Source: Allocoleopsis franciscana PCC 7113 | GTDB taxonomy: Bacteria > Cyanobacteriota > Cyanobacteriia > Cyanobacteriales > Coleofasciculaceae | Direction of reading: 5' to 3' | DNA length: 64,000 nucleotides | NCBI RefSeq assembly: GCF_000317515.1 | Contig: NC_019738.1 | Span: 5,110,001-5,174,000, forward strand | In this document: piece after piece, positions 38,666-47,702 of the stretch | How the letters are laid out: each line of letters begins with the position of its first letter | Position numbering within the stretch: position 1 is the stretch's first letter | Translations under genes and position numbers: made by a program | The notes under the pieces: model-generated | What the model saw: only the letters and a program-made list of their open reading frames with translations | What the model was told of the DNA's origin: nothing | The model's database searches: none

Positions 38666-38714
38666 CTGCGGTTACGACACCAATTGGTCTAAAGAACCTA
38701 TTGTCAGCAATCCG

Positions 38715-38999
38715 TTGAAACTACTGTCAGATAGCCTGACATTAAATCCTGATTTTTTAACAAGTGATCGCACCTTAAACCTAGGGGATTATGATGGCTG
38801 TCAAGTCAAAATCTGGGCATCCACCCCGGCTGTGTTATGGACTAGTCCACTACCACAGGTTACAGGCATTCACGTCCACATTTACAAAGGTGAAAAGAAG
38901 GTTTTAGATGATACTTTTGGACAGGTGACAGGGCTTGATGGTTCATCTCTTGACCGAGAAAAACTACTTGCTACTATGCTTGAAAAGGTTGGCTGCTAA
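38715..38999 (+). CDS. Small hypothetical protein
   Basis: A 94-residue frame with protein-like composition: LNLGDYDGCQVKIWASTPAVLWTSPLP, GIHVHIYKGEKKVLDDTFGQVTG and a C-terminal helix. No family recognised. The only available initiator is a TTG at 38715 with no clear ribosome site, and the frame stays open upstream into the end of the Uma2 gene, so it may be a decayed or shortened gene. Confidence 0.4.
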   Translation: MKLLSDSLTLNPDFLTSDRTLNLGDYDGCQVKIWASTPAVLWTSPLPQVTGIHVHIYKGEKKVLDDTFGQVTGLDGSSLDREKLLATMLEKVGC

Positions 39000-39217
39000 C
39001 TGTACCAGTGGGTCGATTTAAAATTCTCGTGAGTAGCCAAGGCAAAACAGGGAAGCGATAACTCCCAGGTGGTTCAAGGAGCGATCGCATTCCAAGAATG
39101 GGAATTCGCTGGAGTGATGCCCGATCTGCCAAGCCGAAAGGTTCGACTCTCGACACAATAGAATCTGCGATCGCACTTCAAAATTCCAAACCAAACGCGA
39201 TGCCCACATCATCAATC

Positions 39218-39475
39218 TCACCACTTCAAGAATGCCGCCTCTATTCCTTGCTCTCGCCGAATTTTCCCATCATTCTCAAACCAGTCAATCACCTGCTGAT
39301 GCGTCAATTCTTCAATAGCAACACCAGTATCTTTAGCAATTTGCTGCAACAACCGCAAAGATGAAATCGTTAATCGAGTTAAAAACTTCTCAGGAGAAGA
39401 CAACAGCGCTTTGTCTACATCCGCTGACTCTTCTGGGGTTAAAAATTGTGTGGTTGGTTGTTGTGATTCCACCAT
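39218..39475 (-). CDS. Small hypothetical protein
   Basis: An 85-residue acidic helical protein (EESADVDKALLSSPEKFLTRLTISSLRLLQQIAKDTG, then IEELTHQQVIDWFENDGKI). It begins at an ATG and ends 120 bases past the 38715 frame, convergent with it. The regular amphipathic helices argue that it is real. I do not recognise a function. Confidence 0.6.
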   Translation of the reverse strand: MVESQQPTTQFLTPEESADVDKALLSSPEKFLTRLTISSLRLLQQIAKDTGVAIEELTHQQVIDWFENDGKIRREQGIEAAFLKW

Positions 39476-39597
39476 GAATACGAATATTAAATAGTCTCAA
39501 CTTTACAGAATTATAAACGCTGGCGTTTTGGCAACAGAAGAAACCCTAAAAGCCAAACTGACAGTTAACCTAAAAAAACGCTCCAGCCCCTTCTTTA

Positions 39598-40263
39598 CTA
39601 CTCCTGACTCCTTGATTTAATTAAATAACCACATTGATGCTCCCCCTGATTGAGCCAGTGCGTTCGCTCTACGGTGCAATCGGGCAACACGGCTGCAAAC
39701 ATTTCCAATTCATGCCCACATACACTGGGAAATGATTCGGCAACGTTGGAAATCGCACAGTTGTGTTCGGTTAAAATAACCTGAGGCTCAGCACTGTTAT
39801 TTAACTTGTTCGGTTCTAGAACATGCCACTCTGCCATGTAGCCTTCACTTTTGCGGATTTCTACAAGCTTGGCAACTCGCTCTTGCACAGAACCCATGCC
39901 CACCTTGTCTCGATATTCCTTGCCTTTGCGCTCCCACTGCTTCCGTAAAATCGAGCTAACTTGGTCATGCCCCACTGTTTCCGTCAGGGTGTCCAGCAAA
40001 GAAACCGCAAATTCATCATAGCGATTGGGGAAGCGATCGCGCCCTTTCCGACTCAAGTGATAGACATGCTGGGGACGCCCCATTCCGACCTGAACCGATT
40101 TATACTCAATTAATCCTTCTGCCTCTAAATCCTTAAGATGACGCCGAATCGCTTGCGGACTAATTTCTAAAGCGTCGGCTAAATCCTGTGCCGTCGTCTG
40201 ATCCTGCTTCAGTAAATACTGCAAGATGTCCTGCTTTGTAGAAGGCTGGTGAGTAGTGGTCAT
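39598..40263 (-). CDS. sufR: Iron-sulfur biogenesis transcriptional repressor SufR
   Basis: A 221-residue DeoR-type regulator. An N-terminal winged helix (TAQDLADALEISPQAIRRHLKDLEAEGLIEY, about 20-55) precedes a C-terminal domain with four cysteines: C169 (EHNCAISN), C182 (SVCGHE), C196 (PDCTVER) and C211 (HQCGYL). In Synechocystis SufR, C-terminal cysteines hold a [4Fe-4S] cluster and the holo-protein represses sufBCDS and itself; loss of the cluster derepresses the operon. The divergent sufB and the two matching operators in the intergenic region confirm the assignment. Confidence 0.96.
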   Translation of the reverse strand: MTTTHQPSTKQDILQYLLKQDQTTAQDLADALEISPQAIRRHLKDLEAEGLIEYKSVQVGMGRPQHVYHLSRKGRDRFPNRYDEFAVSLLDTLTETVGHDQVSSILRKQWERKGKEYRDKVGMGSVQERVAKLVEIRKSEGYMAEWHVLEPNKLNNSAEPQVILTEHNCAISNVAESFPSVCGHELEMFAAVLPDCTVERTHWLNQGEHQCGYLIKSRSQE

Positions 40264-40320
40264 CGGGTTTCAGGGCGATCTGTCTAAGAGGGCTAGGGAA
40301 AAAATACAGCTTGACTTTGA

Positions 40321-40334
40321 CAACATCCTTGTTG
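40321..40334. promoter_or_regulatory. SufR operator 1
   Basis: CAAC-ATCCTT-GTTG, a perfect match to the CAAC-N6-GTTG site described for SufR in Synechocystis. It lies 58 bases upstream of the sufR start codon, suited to autoregulation. Confidence 0.88.
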
Positions 40335-40360
40335 TTAATATATCGTACAATAGACTTAAA

Positions 40361-40374
40361 CAACAAAGGTGTTG
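40361..40374. promoter_or_regulatory. SufR operator 2
   Basis: CAAC-AAAGGT-GTTG, a second perfect CAAC-N6-GTTG site, 40 bp centre to centre from operator 1 and 111 bases upstream of sufB. The 40-bp spacing (about four helical turns) places both sites on one face of the DNA. AT-rich sequence between them should contain the divergent promoters. Confidence 0.88.
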
Positions 40375-40484
40375 TTTTACTGCTCCTGTGTATTAAAACG
40401 GCATCATCAAAAGCTGGGTGCTTGTCGCCACCCACCTCCGATCCTAAGCGATTTATTTAGAACACGAGAGAACACTTAAATCTA

Positions 40485-41924
40485 ATGACTGCCACCGTCA
40501 AAAAATTAGTCAACCAGCCTTATAAGTACGGCTTTGTCACAGATATTGAGGCCGATACGATTCCTCGTGGTCTTAATGAGGACGTAATCCGCCTAATCTC
40601 TGGCAAAAAGAACGAACCAGAGTTCATGCTGGAGTTTCGCCTCAAAGCTTATCGGCAATGGCTGAAGATGACCGAACCAACTTGGCCTCACGTCACCTAT
40701 CCGCCGATTAACTACCAGGACATCATCTATTACTCGGCACCGAAACAGGCCAAGAAAAAGCTCGATAGCCTAGAAGACGTTGACCCCGCATTGCTCGAAA
40801 CCTTCGAGAAGTTAGGGATTCCCTTATCTGAGCAAAAACGGTTGTCTAACGTGGCGGTAGATGCGATTTTTGATAGTGTCTCCATTGGTACTACCTTCAA
40901 AGAAAAACTCGCCAAAGAAGGCGTAATTTTCTGCTCCATCTCGGAAGCGCTGCAAGAACACCCGGAACTCGTCAAGAAGTACCTTGGTAGTGTTGTCCCT
41001 GTAGCAGACAACTACTTCGCCGCACTTAATGCCGCTGTGTTCAGTGATGGTTCCTTTGTCTTTGTTCCCAAAGGCGTCAAATGCCCGATGGAACTATCTA
41101 CCTACTTCCGGATTAATAGCGGTGACACCGGACAGTTTGAGCGTACTCTAATTGTTGCCGAAGAAGGCAGCTCGGTCAGTTACTTAGAAGGCTGCACCGC
41201 GCCGATGTACGACAGCAACCAACTCCACGCCGCTGTCGTCGAACTCGTCGCCCTCGACAACGCGGACATCAAATACTCTACCGTACAGAACTGGTACGCC
41301 GGGGATGAAAACGGCAAAGGTGGCATTTACAACTTTGTCACCAAGCGAGGTTTGTGTAAGGGCGTCAACTCTAAGATTTCCTGGACGCAGGTGGAAACGG
41401 GTTCTGCTATTACTTGGAAGTACCCTAGTTGTGTGTTAGTGGGTGATAATTCCGTTGGTGAGTTTTACTCCGTAGCGCTGACGAATAACAAGCAGCAAGC
41501 TGATACCGGCACTAAGATGGTACATATCGGCAAAAACACCCGTAGCACCATTATTTCTAAGGGAATTTCTGCTGGTAACTCTAAAAATAGTTATCGGGGA
41601 CAGGTGAAAATTGGCCCCAAAGCCCAAGGTGCACGGAATTATTCCCAGTGTGATTCGATGCTGATTGGGAGTACTGCCGAAGCGAATACGTTCCCCTACA
41701 TTCAAGTGGAAAATAATACGGCAAAAGTAGAACATGAAGCCTCTACCGCCAAGATTGGAGAAGACCAATTATTCTACTTTGCTCAACGGGGAATTTCCGA
41801 AGAAGATGCTATTTCCATGATGGTGAGTGGCTTCTGTAAGGATGTTTTCAACAATCTGCCGATGGAGTTTGCCGCTGAAGCGGATAAGTTGTTGAGCCTG
41901 AAGTTAGAAGGTGCGGTGGGTTAA
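40485..41924 (+). CDS. sufB: Fe-S cluster assembly scaffold SufB
   Basis: A 479-residue SufB. Recognisable segments: [74 protein letters not shown] and [37 protein letters not shown]. With SufC and SufD it forms the SufBC2D scaffold on which clusters, notably for photosystem I, are built. First gene of the divergent suf operon under SufR control. Confidence 0.97.
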   Translation: MTATVKKLVNQPYKYGFVTDIEADTIPRGLNEDVIRLISGKKNEPEFMLEFRLKAYRQWLKMTEPTWPHVTYPPINYQDIIYYSAPKQAKKKLDSLEDVDPALLETFEKLGIPLSEQKRLSNVAVDAIFDSVSIGTTFKEKLAKEGVIFCSISEALQEHPELVKKYLGSVVPVADNYFAALNAAVFSDGSFVFVPKGVKCPMELSTYFRINSGDTGQFERTLIVAEEGSSVSYLEGCTAPMYDSNQLHAAVVELVALDNADIKYSTVQNWYAGDENGKGGIYNFVTKRGLCKGVNSKISWTQVETGSAITWKYPSCVLVGDNSVGEFYSVALTNNKQQADTGTKMVHIGKNTRSTIISKGISAGNSKNSYRGQVKIGPKAQGARNYSQCDSMLIGSTAEANTFPYIQVENNTAKVEHEASTAKIGEDQLFYFAQRGISEEDAISMMVSGFCKDVFNNLPMEFAAEADKLLSLKLEGAVG

Positions 41925-41949
41925 TTGGATGTTGTGTACCTCTGTGTTT

Positions 41950-42000
41950 TTTTAACGCAGAGGAGCGCGAAGTGGAGCGCAGAGGAACGCGGAGGAGTTT
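41950..42000. repeat. Purine-rich repeat between sufB and sufC
   Basis: Imperfect copies of a CGCAGAGGA/GCGCGAAGTGGA-type unit follow each other (CGCAGAGGAGCG, CGCAGAGGAACG, CGGAGGAG). Such 'ACGCAGAGG' strings are common cyanobacterial intergenic repeats. Here they supply several possible ribosome sites ahead of sufC. Confidence 0.6.
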
Positions 42001-42010
42001 TGAGGTAAGG

Positions 42011-42802
42011 ATGATTAAGGAAAATAGTCAGATAATTTTGTCGGTTCGGGATTTAACGGCGACTGTTGATGGGAATTCGATTCTCAAGGGGTTAAATCTG
42101 GAAGTTAAGGCGGGAGAAGTTCACGCGATTATGGGGCCGAATGGCTCTGGCAAGAGTACTTTTTCTAAGGTTTTAGCCGGTCATCCTGCGTATGAGATTA
42201 CGGGGGGTGAGGTGACATTTTTAGGGCAAAGTCTGCTGGAAATGGAACCGGAGGAACGGTCACTGGCTGGGGTTTTTCTCGCGTTTCAATACCCTTTGGA
42301 AATTCCAGGGGTGAGTAATTTAGATTTCTTGCGTGTGGCTTACAACGCCCGCCTCAAACATCAAGGATTAGAGGAAATTGATACTTTTGATTTTGAAGAT
42401 TTAATCCAAGAAAAGCTGGAAGTTGTCAAGATGAATCCCAGCTTCCTAGAACGTAGTCTAAATGAGGGTTTCTCTGGGGGCGAGAAGAAGCGGAATGAGA
42501 TTCTGCAAATGGCACTCTTGGAACCAAAATTAGCCATTTTAGATGAGACGGATTCTGGCTTGGATATCGATGCGTTGAAGATTGTGGCTGATGGGGTTAA
42601 CCAACTCGCCAGTCCAGATAACGCGACTATTTTAATTACTCACTATCAGCGTCTTCTGAATTATATTGAGCCGGATTTTGTGCATGTAATGGCAGCCGGT
42701 CGTATCCTGATGACGGGAGGTAAAGAACTGGCGCTGGAACTGGAAGAGCGAGGTTATGATTGGGTTGTGGAGGAAAACGTAGCTGAGGTGGGAGCGCGAT
42801 GA
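42011..42802 (+). CDS. sufC: Fe-S cluster assembly ATPase SufC
   Basis: A 263-residue ABC-type ATPase: Walker [15 protein letters not shown], signature [12 protein letters not shown], Walker [14 protein letters not shown] and the switch His in LITHYQRLL. It powers conformational change in the SufBCD scaffold. The ATG at 42011 ([15 protein letters not shown]) fits the family length; an upstream start at 41972 would run through the purine-rich repeat. The stop overlaps the sufD start by 4 bases (ATGA), so translation is coupled. Confidence 0.96.
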   Translation: MIKENSQIILSVRDLTATVDGNSILKGLNLEVKAGEVHAIMGPNGSGKSTFSKVLAGHPAYEITGGEVTFLGQSLLEMEPEERSLAGVFLAFQYPLEIPGVSNLDFLRVAYNARLKHQGLEEIDTFDFEDLIQEKLEVVKMNPSFLERSLNEGFSGGEKKRNEILQMALLEPKLAILDETDSGLDIDALKIVADGVNQLASPDNATILITHYQRLLNYIEPDFVHVMAAGRILMTGGKELALELEERGYDWVVEENVAEVGAR

Positions 42803-44187
42803 CGGTACAAGTTTCTCCCAGTACGATTCCTAATTTAGAGGATTTGGCGGTAATCTCGACCTTGGAGGGTCAAGATGCCCATCTACTGAGCTTATTAAAT
42901 CAGTGCCAAACCCTAGCAATCCAAGCGATTGAGCCGGATACAACGGCTTTATTGAAGCAATTACGCGATCGCGCGGCGCGTTGGGTGAAGACTCTCAGCC
43001 TCCCTGCTAAGCGGGATGAGGACTGGCGGTTTACGGACTTATCACCTTTATTACAGGTGAATTTTCAGACACCCGAAAGTCAGGCAGAAATAACCGAGTC
43101 TGTGGCGACTGATTTTGCCCTACCTGAAGCCTCTATTCGATTAGTCTTCGTGAATGGGGTTTATGCGCCTCACCTATCAGCGGTGACTGATTTGCCAGAG
43201 GGATTGGTTGTTAGTAATTTGGCTCAGTTACCAGTCGCTTATCGCTCAAAAGTTGGCAACTATCTCGCGCAGCAACCGGGTTCGGCAGAGGTATTTACCG
43301 CTCTGAATACGGCGAGTTTGAAAGATGCGGCAGTTGTTTGGGTAGGGAAGAATCAGCAGGTAGAAACGCCGATTCATCTACTATTTATCTCAACGGTTAG
43401 TAAGACGCCAACGGTTTCTCTCCCCCGGTGTTTGGTGGTGGCAGAGTCGGGCAGTAATTTAACCTTAGTTGAAGAGTATCGCAACTACAAATGCGGTAAC
43501 GACGTACAAAAAGTGTACTTCACTAATGCGGTGACGGAAATCGTGTTAGAGGAGAATGCACAAATTAACCATACGCGGATTGATCAAGAGAGCAAAGGCG
43601 CGTTTCATATTGGGAAAAGTGCGATCGCACAATCTCGGTATAGTCGCTACATCGGCAATGCCATCACCTTCGGCTCAAAACTCTCTCGCCATCATTTAGA
43701 AGTCTTCCAGACTGGAGAGGGGACAGAAACCACCTTAAATGGTTTAGCCTTGATTGGGGGTGAACAGGTGGCGGATACCCATAGTGCGATCGTGCTCAAT
43801 CATCCCAACGGTACCGCTAACCAATTGCACAAATGTATTATCGATGACCGCGCTCAGGCGATATTCAACGGTAAGGTTTTTGTGCCACAAACGGCTCAAT
43901 TTACCAACGCCAGCCAGTTGAACCGCAACTTACTACTATCGTCCAAAGCTCGCGTTGATACTAAACCCCAACTGGAAATCACGGCGGATCAAGTTAAATG
44001 TGCCCACGGTGCTACCGTTAGCCAGTTAGAAGCCGATGATATTTTCTACCTGCAAAGCCGTGGCATCAATGCAGTCAATGCTCGTGAACTGTTGTTAGAT
44101 GCATTTGCGGCTGAGATTATCAAGGGCATTCCTGTGGCTTCAATGCGTCAAAAGCTGACTCGATGTGTTGCCTGTCGAACATTTTAG
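42799..44187 (+). CDS. sufD: Fe-S cluster assembly protein SufD
   Basis: A 462-residue partner of SufB. Visible: [16 protein letters not shown] near the N-terminus, [23 protein letters not shown], the beta-helix core ([17 protein letters not shown]-like), [42 protein letters not shown] and the C-terminal [24 protein letters not shown]. Required for iron acquisition by the scaffold. It starts within the sufC stop codon. Confidence 0.95.
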   Translation: MTVQVSPSTIPNLEDLAVISTLEGQDAHLLSLLNQCQTLAIQAIEPDTTALLKQLRDRAARWVKTLSLPAKRDEDWRFTDLSPLLQVNFQTPESQAEITESVATDFALPEASIRLVFVNGVYAPHLSAVTDLPEGLVVSNLAQLPVAYRSKVGNYLAQQPGSAEVFTALNTASLKDAAVVWVGKNQQVETPIHLLFISTVSKTPTVSLPRCLVVAESGSNLTLVEEYRNYKCGNDVQKVYFTNAVTEIVLEENAQINHTRIDQESKGAFHIGKSAIAQSRYSRYIGNAITFGSKLSRHHLEVFQTGEGTETTLNGLALIGGEQVADTHSAIVLNHPNGTANQLHKCIIDDRAQAIFNGKVFVPQTAQFTNASQLNRNLLLSSKARVDTKPQLEITADQVKCAHGATVSQLEADDIFYLQSRGINAVNARELLLDAFAAEIIKGIPVASMRQKLTRCVACRTF

Positions 44188-44201
44188 TCGTCCGAAAAAG
44201 T

Positions 44202-44310
44202 GTTTGAAAAGTTGCCCTTATGCTTATTCAATCCTGTTTTAACCTCTCCCCCAACCCCTCTCCTACTCTTGAGAAGGGGGTTAGGACAAATAAGCTTAAC
44301 TTTTCAAATA
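44202..44310. repeat. MITE-like element 1 between sufD and sufS
   Basis: Outer arms read GTTTGAAAAGTT...GCTTATT (44202-44227) and AATAAGC...AACTTTTCAAA (about 44289-44309), an imperfect inverted repeat. The interior CCTCTCCCCCAACCCC / AGAAGGGGGTTAGG is a second palindrome of a kind dispersed in many cyanobacteria. No coding capacity. Confidence 0.65.
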
Positions 44311-44316
44311 CGTTTT

Positions 44317-44471
44317 AATACCAATTTCAGAAAATAATGCAATGCAACACGTATAAGATCCGCCTAAATCCTCCTTGGAAAAGGAGACTTTAAATCCTCA
44401 AGATTTTCCCCCCTTATTAAGGGGGGTTAGGGGGGATCTAATATGTAGCATCATTAAAGAAAATTAGTATA
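44317..44471. repeat. MITE-like element 2 between sufD and sufS
   Basis: Ends ATACCAATTT (about 44318) and AAATTAGTAT (about 44471) are inverted repeats; inside, AGATCCGCCTAAATC pairs with GGTTAGGGGGGATCT, and CCCCCCTTATTAAGGGGGG forms a perfect inner hairpin. Immediately follows element 1. Ends 43 bases before sufS. Confidence 0.65.
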
Positions 44472-44513
44472 AATCATTCGTCGTTTGCCAGACTTACCCA
44501 CTTCCAATCCCCA

Positions 44514-45785
44514 GTGCCCAAAATGACGTTCACCAAACAAAGAACTATTGCCGATGCAGTCCGTTCTGACTTCCCCATTTTGCATCAGGAAGTCAACGAA
44601 AAGCCCCTTGTGTATCTTGATAATGCGGCGACTTCGCAAAAGCCACTCGCCGTATTGGATGCCCTACGCCACTACTACGAACGGGATAATGCAAATGTCC
44701 ATCGAGGTGCTCATAGCCTGAGTGTCAGAGCCACAGAGGCGTATGAGGGCGCTAGGGATAAAGTCGCTAGCTTTGTGAATGCGGCTTCGCGGCAAGAAAT
44801 TGTGTTCACCCGCAATGCCAGTGAAGCGATTAATTTAGTGGCGTATAGCTGGGGATTGAATACCTTGAAACCGGGAGATGAGATTATCCTCTCGGTGATG
44901 GAACACCACAGCAACATCATTCCCTGGCAGTTGATGGCTCAGCGGACGGGTGCGGTAATTAAGTATGTGGGATTGACAAAGACACAAGAGTTTGACTTAG
45001 AGCAGTTCCAGCAGCTAATTTCGGATAAAACCCAACTGGTGAGTGTGGTTCATGTCTCGAATACCTTGGGTTGTATTAACCCAGTGGAAGAGATAATTGC
45101 GATCGCGCATCGTTACGGCGCAAAGGTACTGATCGACGCTTGTCAGAGTGTGCCCCACATGCCAATTGATGTCCAGGCAATGGACTGTGATTGGTTAGTC
45201 GCATCGGGACACAAAATGTGTGCGCCCACAGGCATTGGCTTTTTGTATGGCAAACTAGATTTGCTAGAAGCCATGCCTCCGTTTATGGGTGGCGGCGAGA
45301 TGATTTCGGAAGTTTACCTCGATCACTCGACGTATGCGGAGTTACCCCATAAGTTTGAAGCCGGAACACCCGCGATTGGGGAAGCGATCGCGCTGGGTGC
45401 GGCGGTAGACTATCTCATGGGAATCGGTATGGACAAAATCCATGCTTATGAGGAAGAGTTAACCGCTTATCTCTTCGAGAAATTACGCGGCATTCCCGAT
45501 CTAAAAGTATACGGCCCCCAACCTACTGCCAACGGAAAAGGTAGGGCAGCACTGGCATCATTTACAGTTGAAGGACTCGACTCTAGCGATGTGTCTGCAC
45601 TGTTGGATCAAGAAGGCGTAGCGATTCGTTCCGGACATCATTGTACGCAACCCTTACATCGCATTTTAGGGGTTGCAGGTACAGCACGAGCAAGTTTGTA
45701 TTTCTACAATACTCGTGAGGACATTGACGCTTTTATTAATGGGATGAAGGAGACGATGGACTTTTTCGGTAGCATTTTGGGATAA
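44514..45785 (+). CDS. sufS: Cysteine desulfurase SufS
   Basis: A 423-residue PLP enzyme of the type II (CsdB/SufS) group that releases sulfur from cysteine for the scaffold. Schiff-base lysine K234 in [21 protein letters not shown] for cofactor binding, and persulfide cysteine Cys377 in [11 protein letters not shown]. Length is typical. About 325 bases of repeat DNA separate it from sufD, so it may have its own promoter or depend on read-through. Confidence 0.97.
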   Translation: MPKMTFTKQRTIADAVRSDFPILHQEVNEKPLVYLDNAATSQKPLAVLDALRHYYERDNANVHRGAHSLSVRATEAYEGARDKVASFVNAASRQEIVFTRNASEAINLVAYSWGLNTLKPGDEIILSVMEHHSNIIPWQLMAQRTGAVIKYVGLTKTQEFDLEQFQQLISDKTQLVSVVHVSNTLGCINPVEEIIAIAHRYGAKVLIDACQSVPHMPIDVQAMDCDWLVASGHKMCAPTGIGFLYGKLDLLEAMPPFMGGGEMISEVYLDHSTYAELPHKFEAGTPAIGEAIALGAAVDYLMGIGMDKIHAYEEELTAYLFEKLRGIPDLKVYGPQPTANGKGRAALASFTVEGLDSSDVSALLDQEGVAIRSGHHCTQPLHRILGVAGTARASLYFYNTREDIDAFINGMKETMDFFGSILG

Positions 45786-45813
45786 AAAGAAACTGTAGAA
45801 TCTTGTTATCTTG

Positions 45814-45838
45814 GTAGGGTGGGCATTGCTCACTCTAC
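45814..45838. repeat. Imperfect palindromic repeat upstream of xisH
   Basis: GTAGGGTGGGCA followed by TTGCTCACTCTAC, an imperfect inverted repeat of the GTAGGGTGGGCA type common in cyanobacteria. It lies between the sufS stop and the xisH start. Confidence 0.6.
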
Positions 45839-45863
45839 TCACGCGCTTAGTCTAGCTACCGCA

Positions 45864-46283
45864 ATGGCTGCTAAAGATATTTTTCATGAGGCTGTTAGGA
45901 AAGGTCTTGAAAAAGAGGGTTGGGTAATTACTAATGACCCCTTAAAGCTTCAGGTGGGTGGGGTTGAGATGTATGTTGACTTAGGGGCAGAAAAGATTAT
46001 TGCGGCTGAGAAAGATGGGGAAAAAATAGCCGTTGAAATTAAGAGTTTTATTGGGCCGTCCAACATTTCTGAATTTCATACAGCTATCGGGCAGTTTATC
46101 AATTATCGCGTAGCTTTAGAAGAACAATATCCCGATCGCACTTTATATTTAGCTGTTCCTCTAGGAACTTATCAAACCTTTTTTTCTCTTCAGTTTATCC
46201 AAACTGTGATTCAACGCTTTGAAGTTAAGGTTATTGTTTACGATCCAGCCAATGAGGTGATTTGGCAATGGCAAACAAATTAG
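45864..46283 (+). CDS. xisH: XisH family protein
   Basis: A 139-residue protein matching XisH, known from the Anabaena fdxN excision element where XisH and XisI are needed with the recombinase XisF. Landmarks: AAKDIFHEAVRKGLEKEGWVITNDPL, GAEKIIAAEKDGEKIAVEIKSF (the E-x-K of a PD-(D/E)XK nuclease fold), GPSNISEFHTAIGQFINYR and the terminal VYDPANEVIWQW. Start chosen at ATG 45864. It overlaps xisI. No XisF-type recombinase lies in the window, so this pair is not an obvious excision element. Confidence 0.92.
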   Translation: MAAKDIFHEAVRKGLEKEGWVITNDPLKLQVGGVEMYVDLGAEKIIAAEKDGEKIAVEIKSFIGPSNISEFHTAIGQFINYRVALEEQYPDRTLYLAVPLGTYQTFFSLQFIQTVIQRFEVKVIVYDPANEVIWQWQTN

Positions 46284-46606
46284 AGACTTACAGAGGTTAT
46301 ATTCAGCAAGCGTTAAAAGACTATGCGAGTCTGGGTTCACCGGATGATGAGGTTGAGACTCAACTCATTTTTGATACTGAAGGCGATCATTACCAGTTAG
46401 TTTACGCGGGTTGGAAGAATCGACGCCGGAGGTATGGGTGTGTTTTGCATCTAGATATCAAGGATGGGAAAATCTGGATACAGCATGATGGAACAGAGAT
46501 TGGGATAGCCAATGAGTTAGTTAAGTTGGGTGTTCCGAAAGAAGATATTGTTTTAGCGTTTCATGAACCGTTTGTTAGACCGTATACAGGGTTTGCAGTC
46601 GGTTAA
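46268..46606 (+). CDS. xisI: XisI family protein
   Basis: A 112-residue XisI: LETYRGYIQQALKDYAS, ETQLIFDTEGDHYQLVYAGWKNRRRRYGCVLHLDIKDGKIWIQHDGTE and the conserved end VPKEDIVLAFHEPFVRPYTGFAVG. Starts at ATG 46268 (or 46262), overlapping xisH by about 16 bases, so the two are translated together. A second copy of its last 26 codons lies at 47520-47600. Confidence 0.92.
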   Translation: MANKLETYRGYIQQALKDYASLGSPDDEVETQLIFDTEGDHYQLVYAGWKNRRRRYGCVLHLDIKDGKIWIQHDGTEIGIANELVKLGVPKEDIVLAFHEPFVRPYTGFAVG

Positions 46607-46640
46607 ATTTGCAGAATATAAATATAAAGAGTAGACTCCC

Positions 46641-47054
46641 TTACGGATACCGTCCTTGAGCAATCAATACTTGACGATAGACCAAACGAGTCGGGGCATT
46701 TAGCTTCAGTAAAAAAACTGTAGCCCTACCTGTTGGTGTGATACCAAGAATGAGAGTTCCGTCTAAGCTGAAATGCTCAGACCAAGTTTGACGACGTGGG
46801 TGAAATAAAGGAACAATTTCTTTACTAAGTGGGTCAAAGGTCGCTAAGTCGGAGCCTTTGTGACGGTTACACGATAAGCAAGATAGGGCAAGATTTTCGG
46901 CTACGGTTTGACCGCCGTGTTTTTTGGCAATGATGTGATCCACTTCGTGACTATAAATCGAATCATCTTGGTGGATGAGACAATATTCACATTTTCCCTG
47001 CGATCGCTCAATTACTAACTGACGTAGGGAAGAAGGAATTGAGGGAACACTCAT
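46641..47054 (-). CDS. HNH endonuclease
   Basis: A 137-residue HNH nuclease. Zinc-binding CEYC and CLSC pairs frame the catalytic SHEVDHIIAKKHGGQTVAENLALSCLSCNRHKG, so the beta-beta-alpha metal site is complete. The start codon follows directly on the stop of the upstream gene (TAAATG), showing strict translational coupling. Such pairs are frequent in cyanobacteria; a toxin-antitoxin or defence role is possible but unproven. Confidence 0.9.
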   Translation of the reverse strand: MSVPSIPSSLRQLVIERSQGKCEYCLIHQDDSIYSHEVDHIIAKKHGGQTVAENLALSCLSCNRHKGSDLATFDPLSKEIVPLFHPRRQTWSEHFSLDGTLILGITPTGRATVFLLKLNAPTRLVYRQVLIAQGRYP

Positions 47055-47441
47055 TTATCTGATTAAGGCATGAGCTTTGGCTTTGAGCAAAATCATCATA
47101 TGCTCTAGCTGCTCGTACAGATCGAGTTCTGCTGCTTCAGTTTCCGTCAGCGTTCCTTCTCGGTTTTTATCCAGCAGAGTGTGGATACGTTCTTGAGCTT
47201 CTGCGGAAACTTTGAAGGCAACGATTGCTTGAGGGGTAGGGCCGGTGATGAGAAAGTCTAGCACTTCAGCATAGGCAGCAGGAGCATCTGTGGGGTTAGC
47301 AATAGATGAGAGCAATTCTGCTGAAGAGGTAGTGGGGAGGATGGTTCCTACTGCGTGGGTTAGCAGTTCAGGAAGGCGATCGCGAAATGGTTCTAAACGT
47401 TGAGCCAGTTCATCTGGTACTTGGATGGTAAGTTCAGCCAT
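47055..47441 (-). CDS. Small partner protein of the HNH endonuclease
   Basis: A 128-residue acidic protein. The start ELTIQVPDELAQRLEPFRDRLPELLTHAV resembles the ribbon-helix-helix-like N-terminus of small DNA-binding antitoxins; the rest is helical (VSAEAQERIHTLLDKNREGTLTETEAAELDLYEQLEHMMILLKAKAHALI). The family with this 'IQVPDEL--RL' opening is common next to HNH genes in cyanobacteria. Its stop codon touches the HNH start. Probable role: control or neutralise the nuclease. Confidence 0.75.
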   Translation of the reverse strand: MAELTIQVPDELAQRLEPFRDRLPELLTHAVGTILPTTSSAELLSSIANPTDAPAAYAEVLDFLITGPTPQAIVAFKVSAEAQERIHTLLDKNREGTLTETEAAELDLYEQLEHMMILLKAKAHALIR

Positions 47442-47519
47442 TGTTGTTTGTTCGTTGTCTAGAGAGCTGTAAATTAGTAGTCAGCTTGGATTGGCTATGC
47501 TCCCTCTATACTAAGCGGG

Positions 47520-47600
47520 TTGGGGATGCCGAAAGAGGATATTGTGTTAGCGTTTCATGAGCCTTTTGTTAGGCAGTATACAGGGTTTGCCGTTGGTTAA
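47520..47600 (+). pseudogene. 3' remnant of a second xisI
   Basis: Reads LGMPKEDIVLAFHEPFV then RQYTGFAVG and stop, 24 of 26 residues like the end of the intact XisI at 46529-46606, and similarity continues a few bases past the stop. The rest of the gene is missing. Many synonymous differences show that it is an old paralogue, not a recent duplication of the neighbour. Confidence 0.9.
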
Positions 47601-47702
47601 GTTTGCGGAGGATGCTAGAAGTCATTTTAGTAAATTATACGGATAACACTGAAGCATAAGAAAGGCTATGGTATAGATCTATCTATAGCTTTATTTTTTG
47701 TG

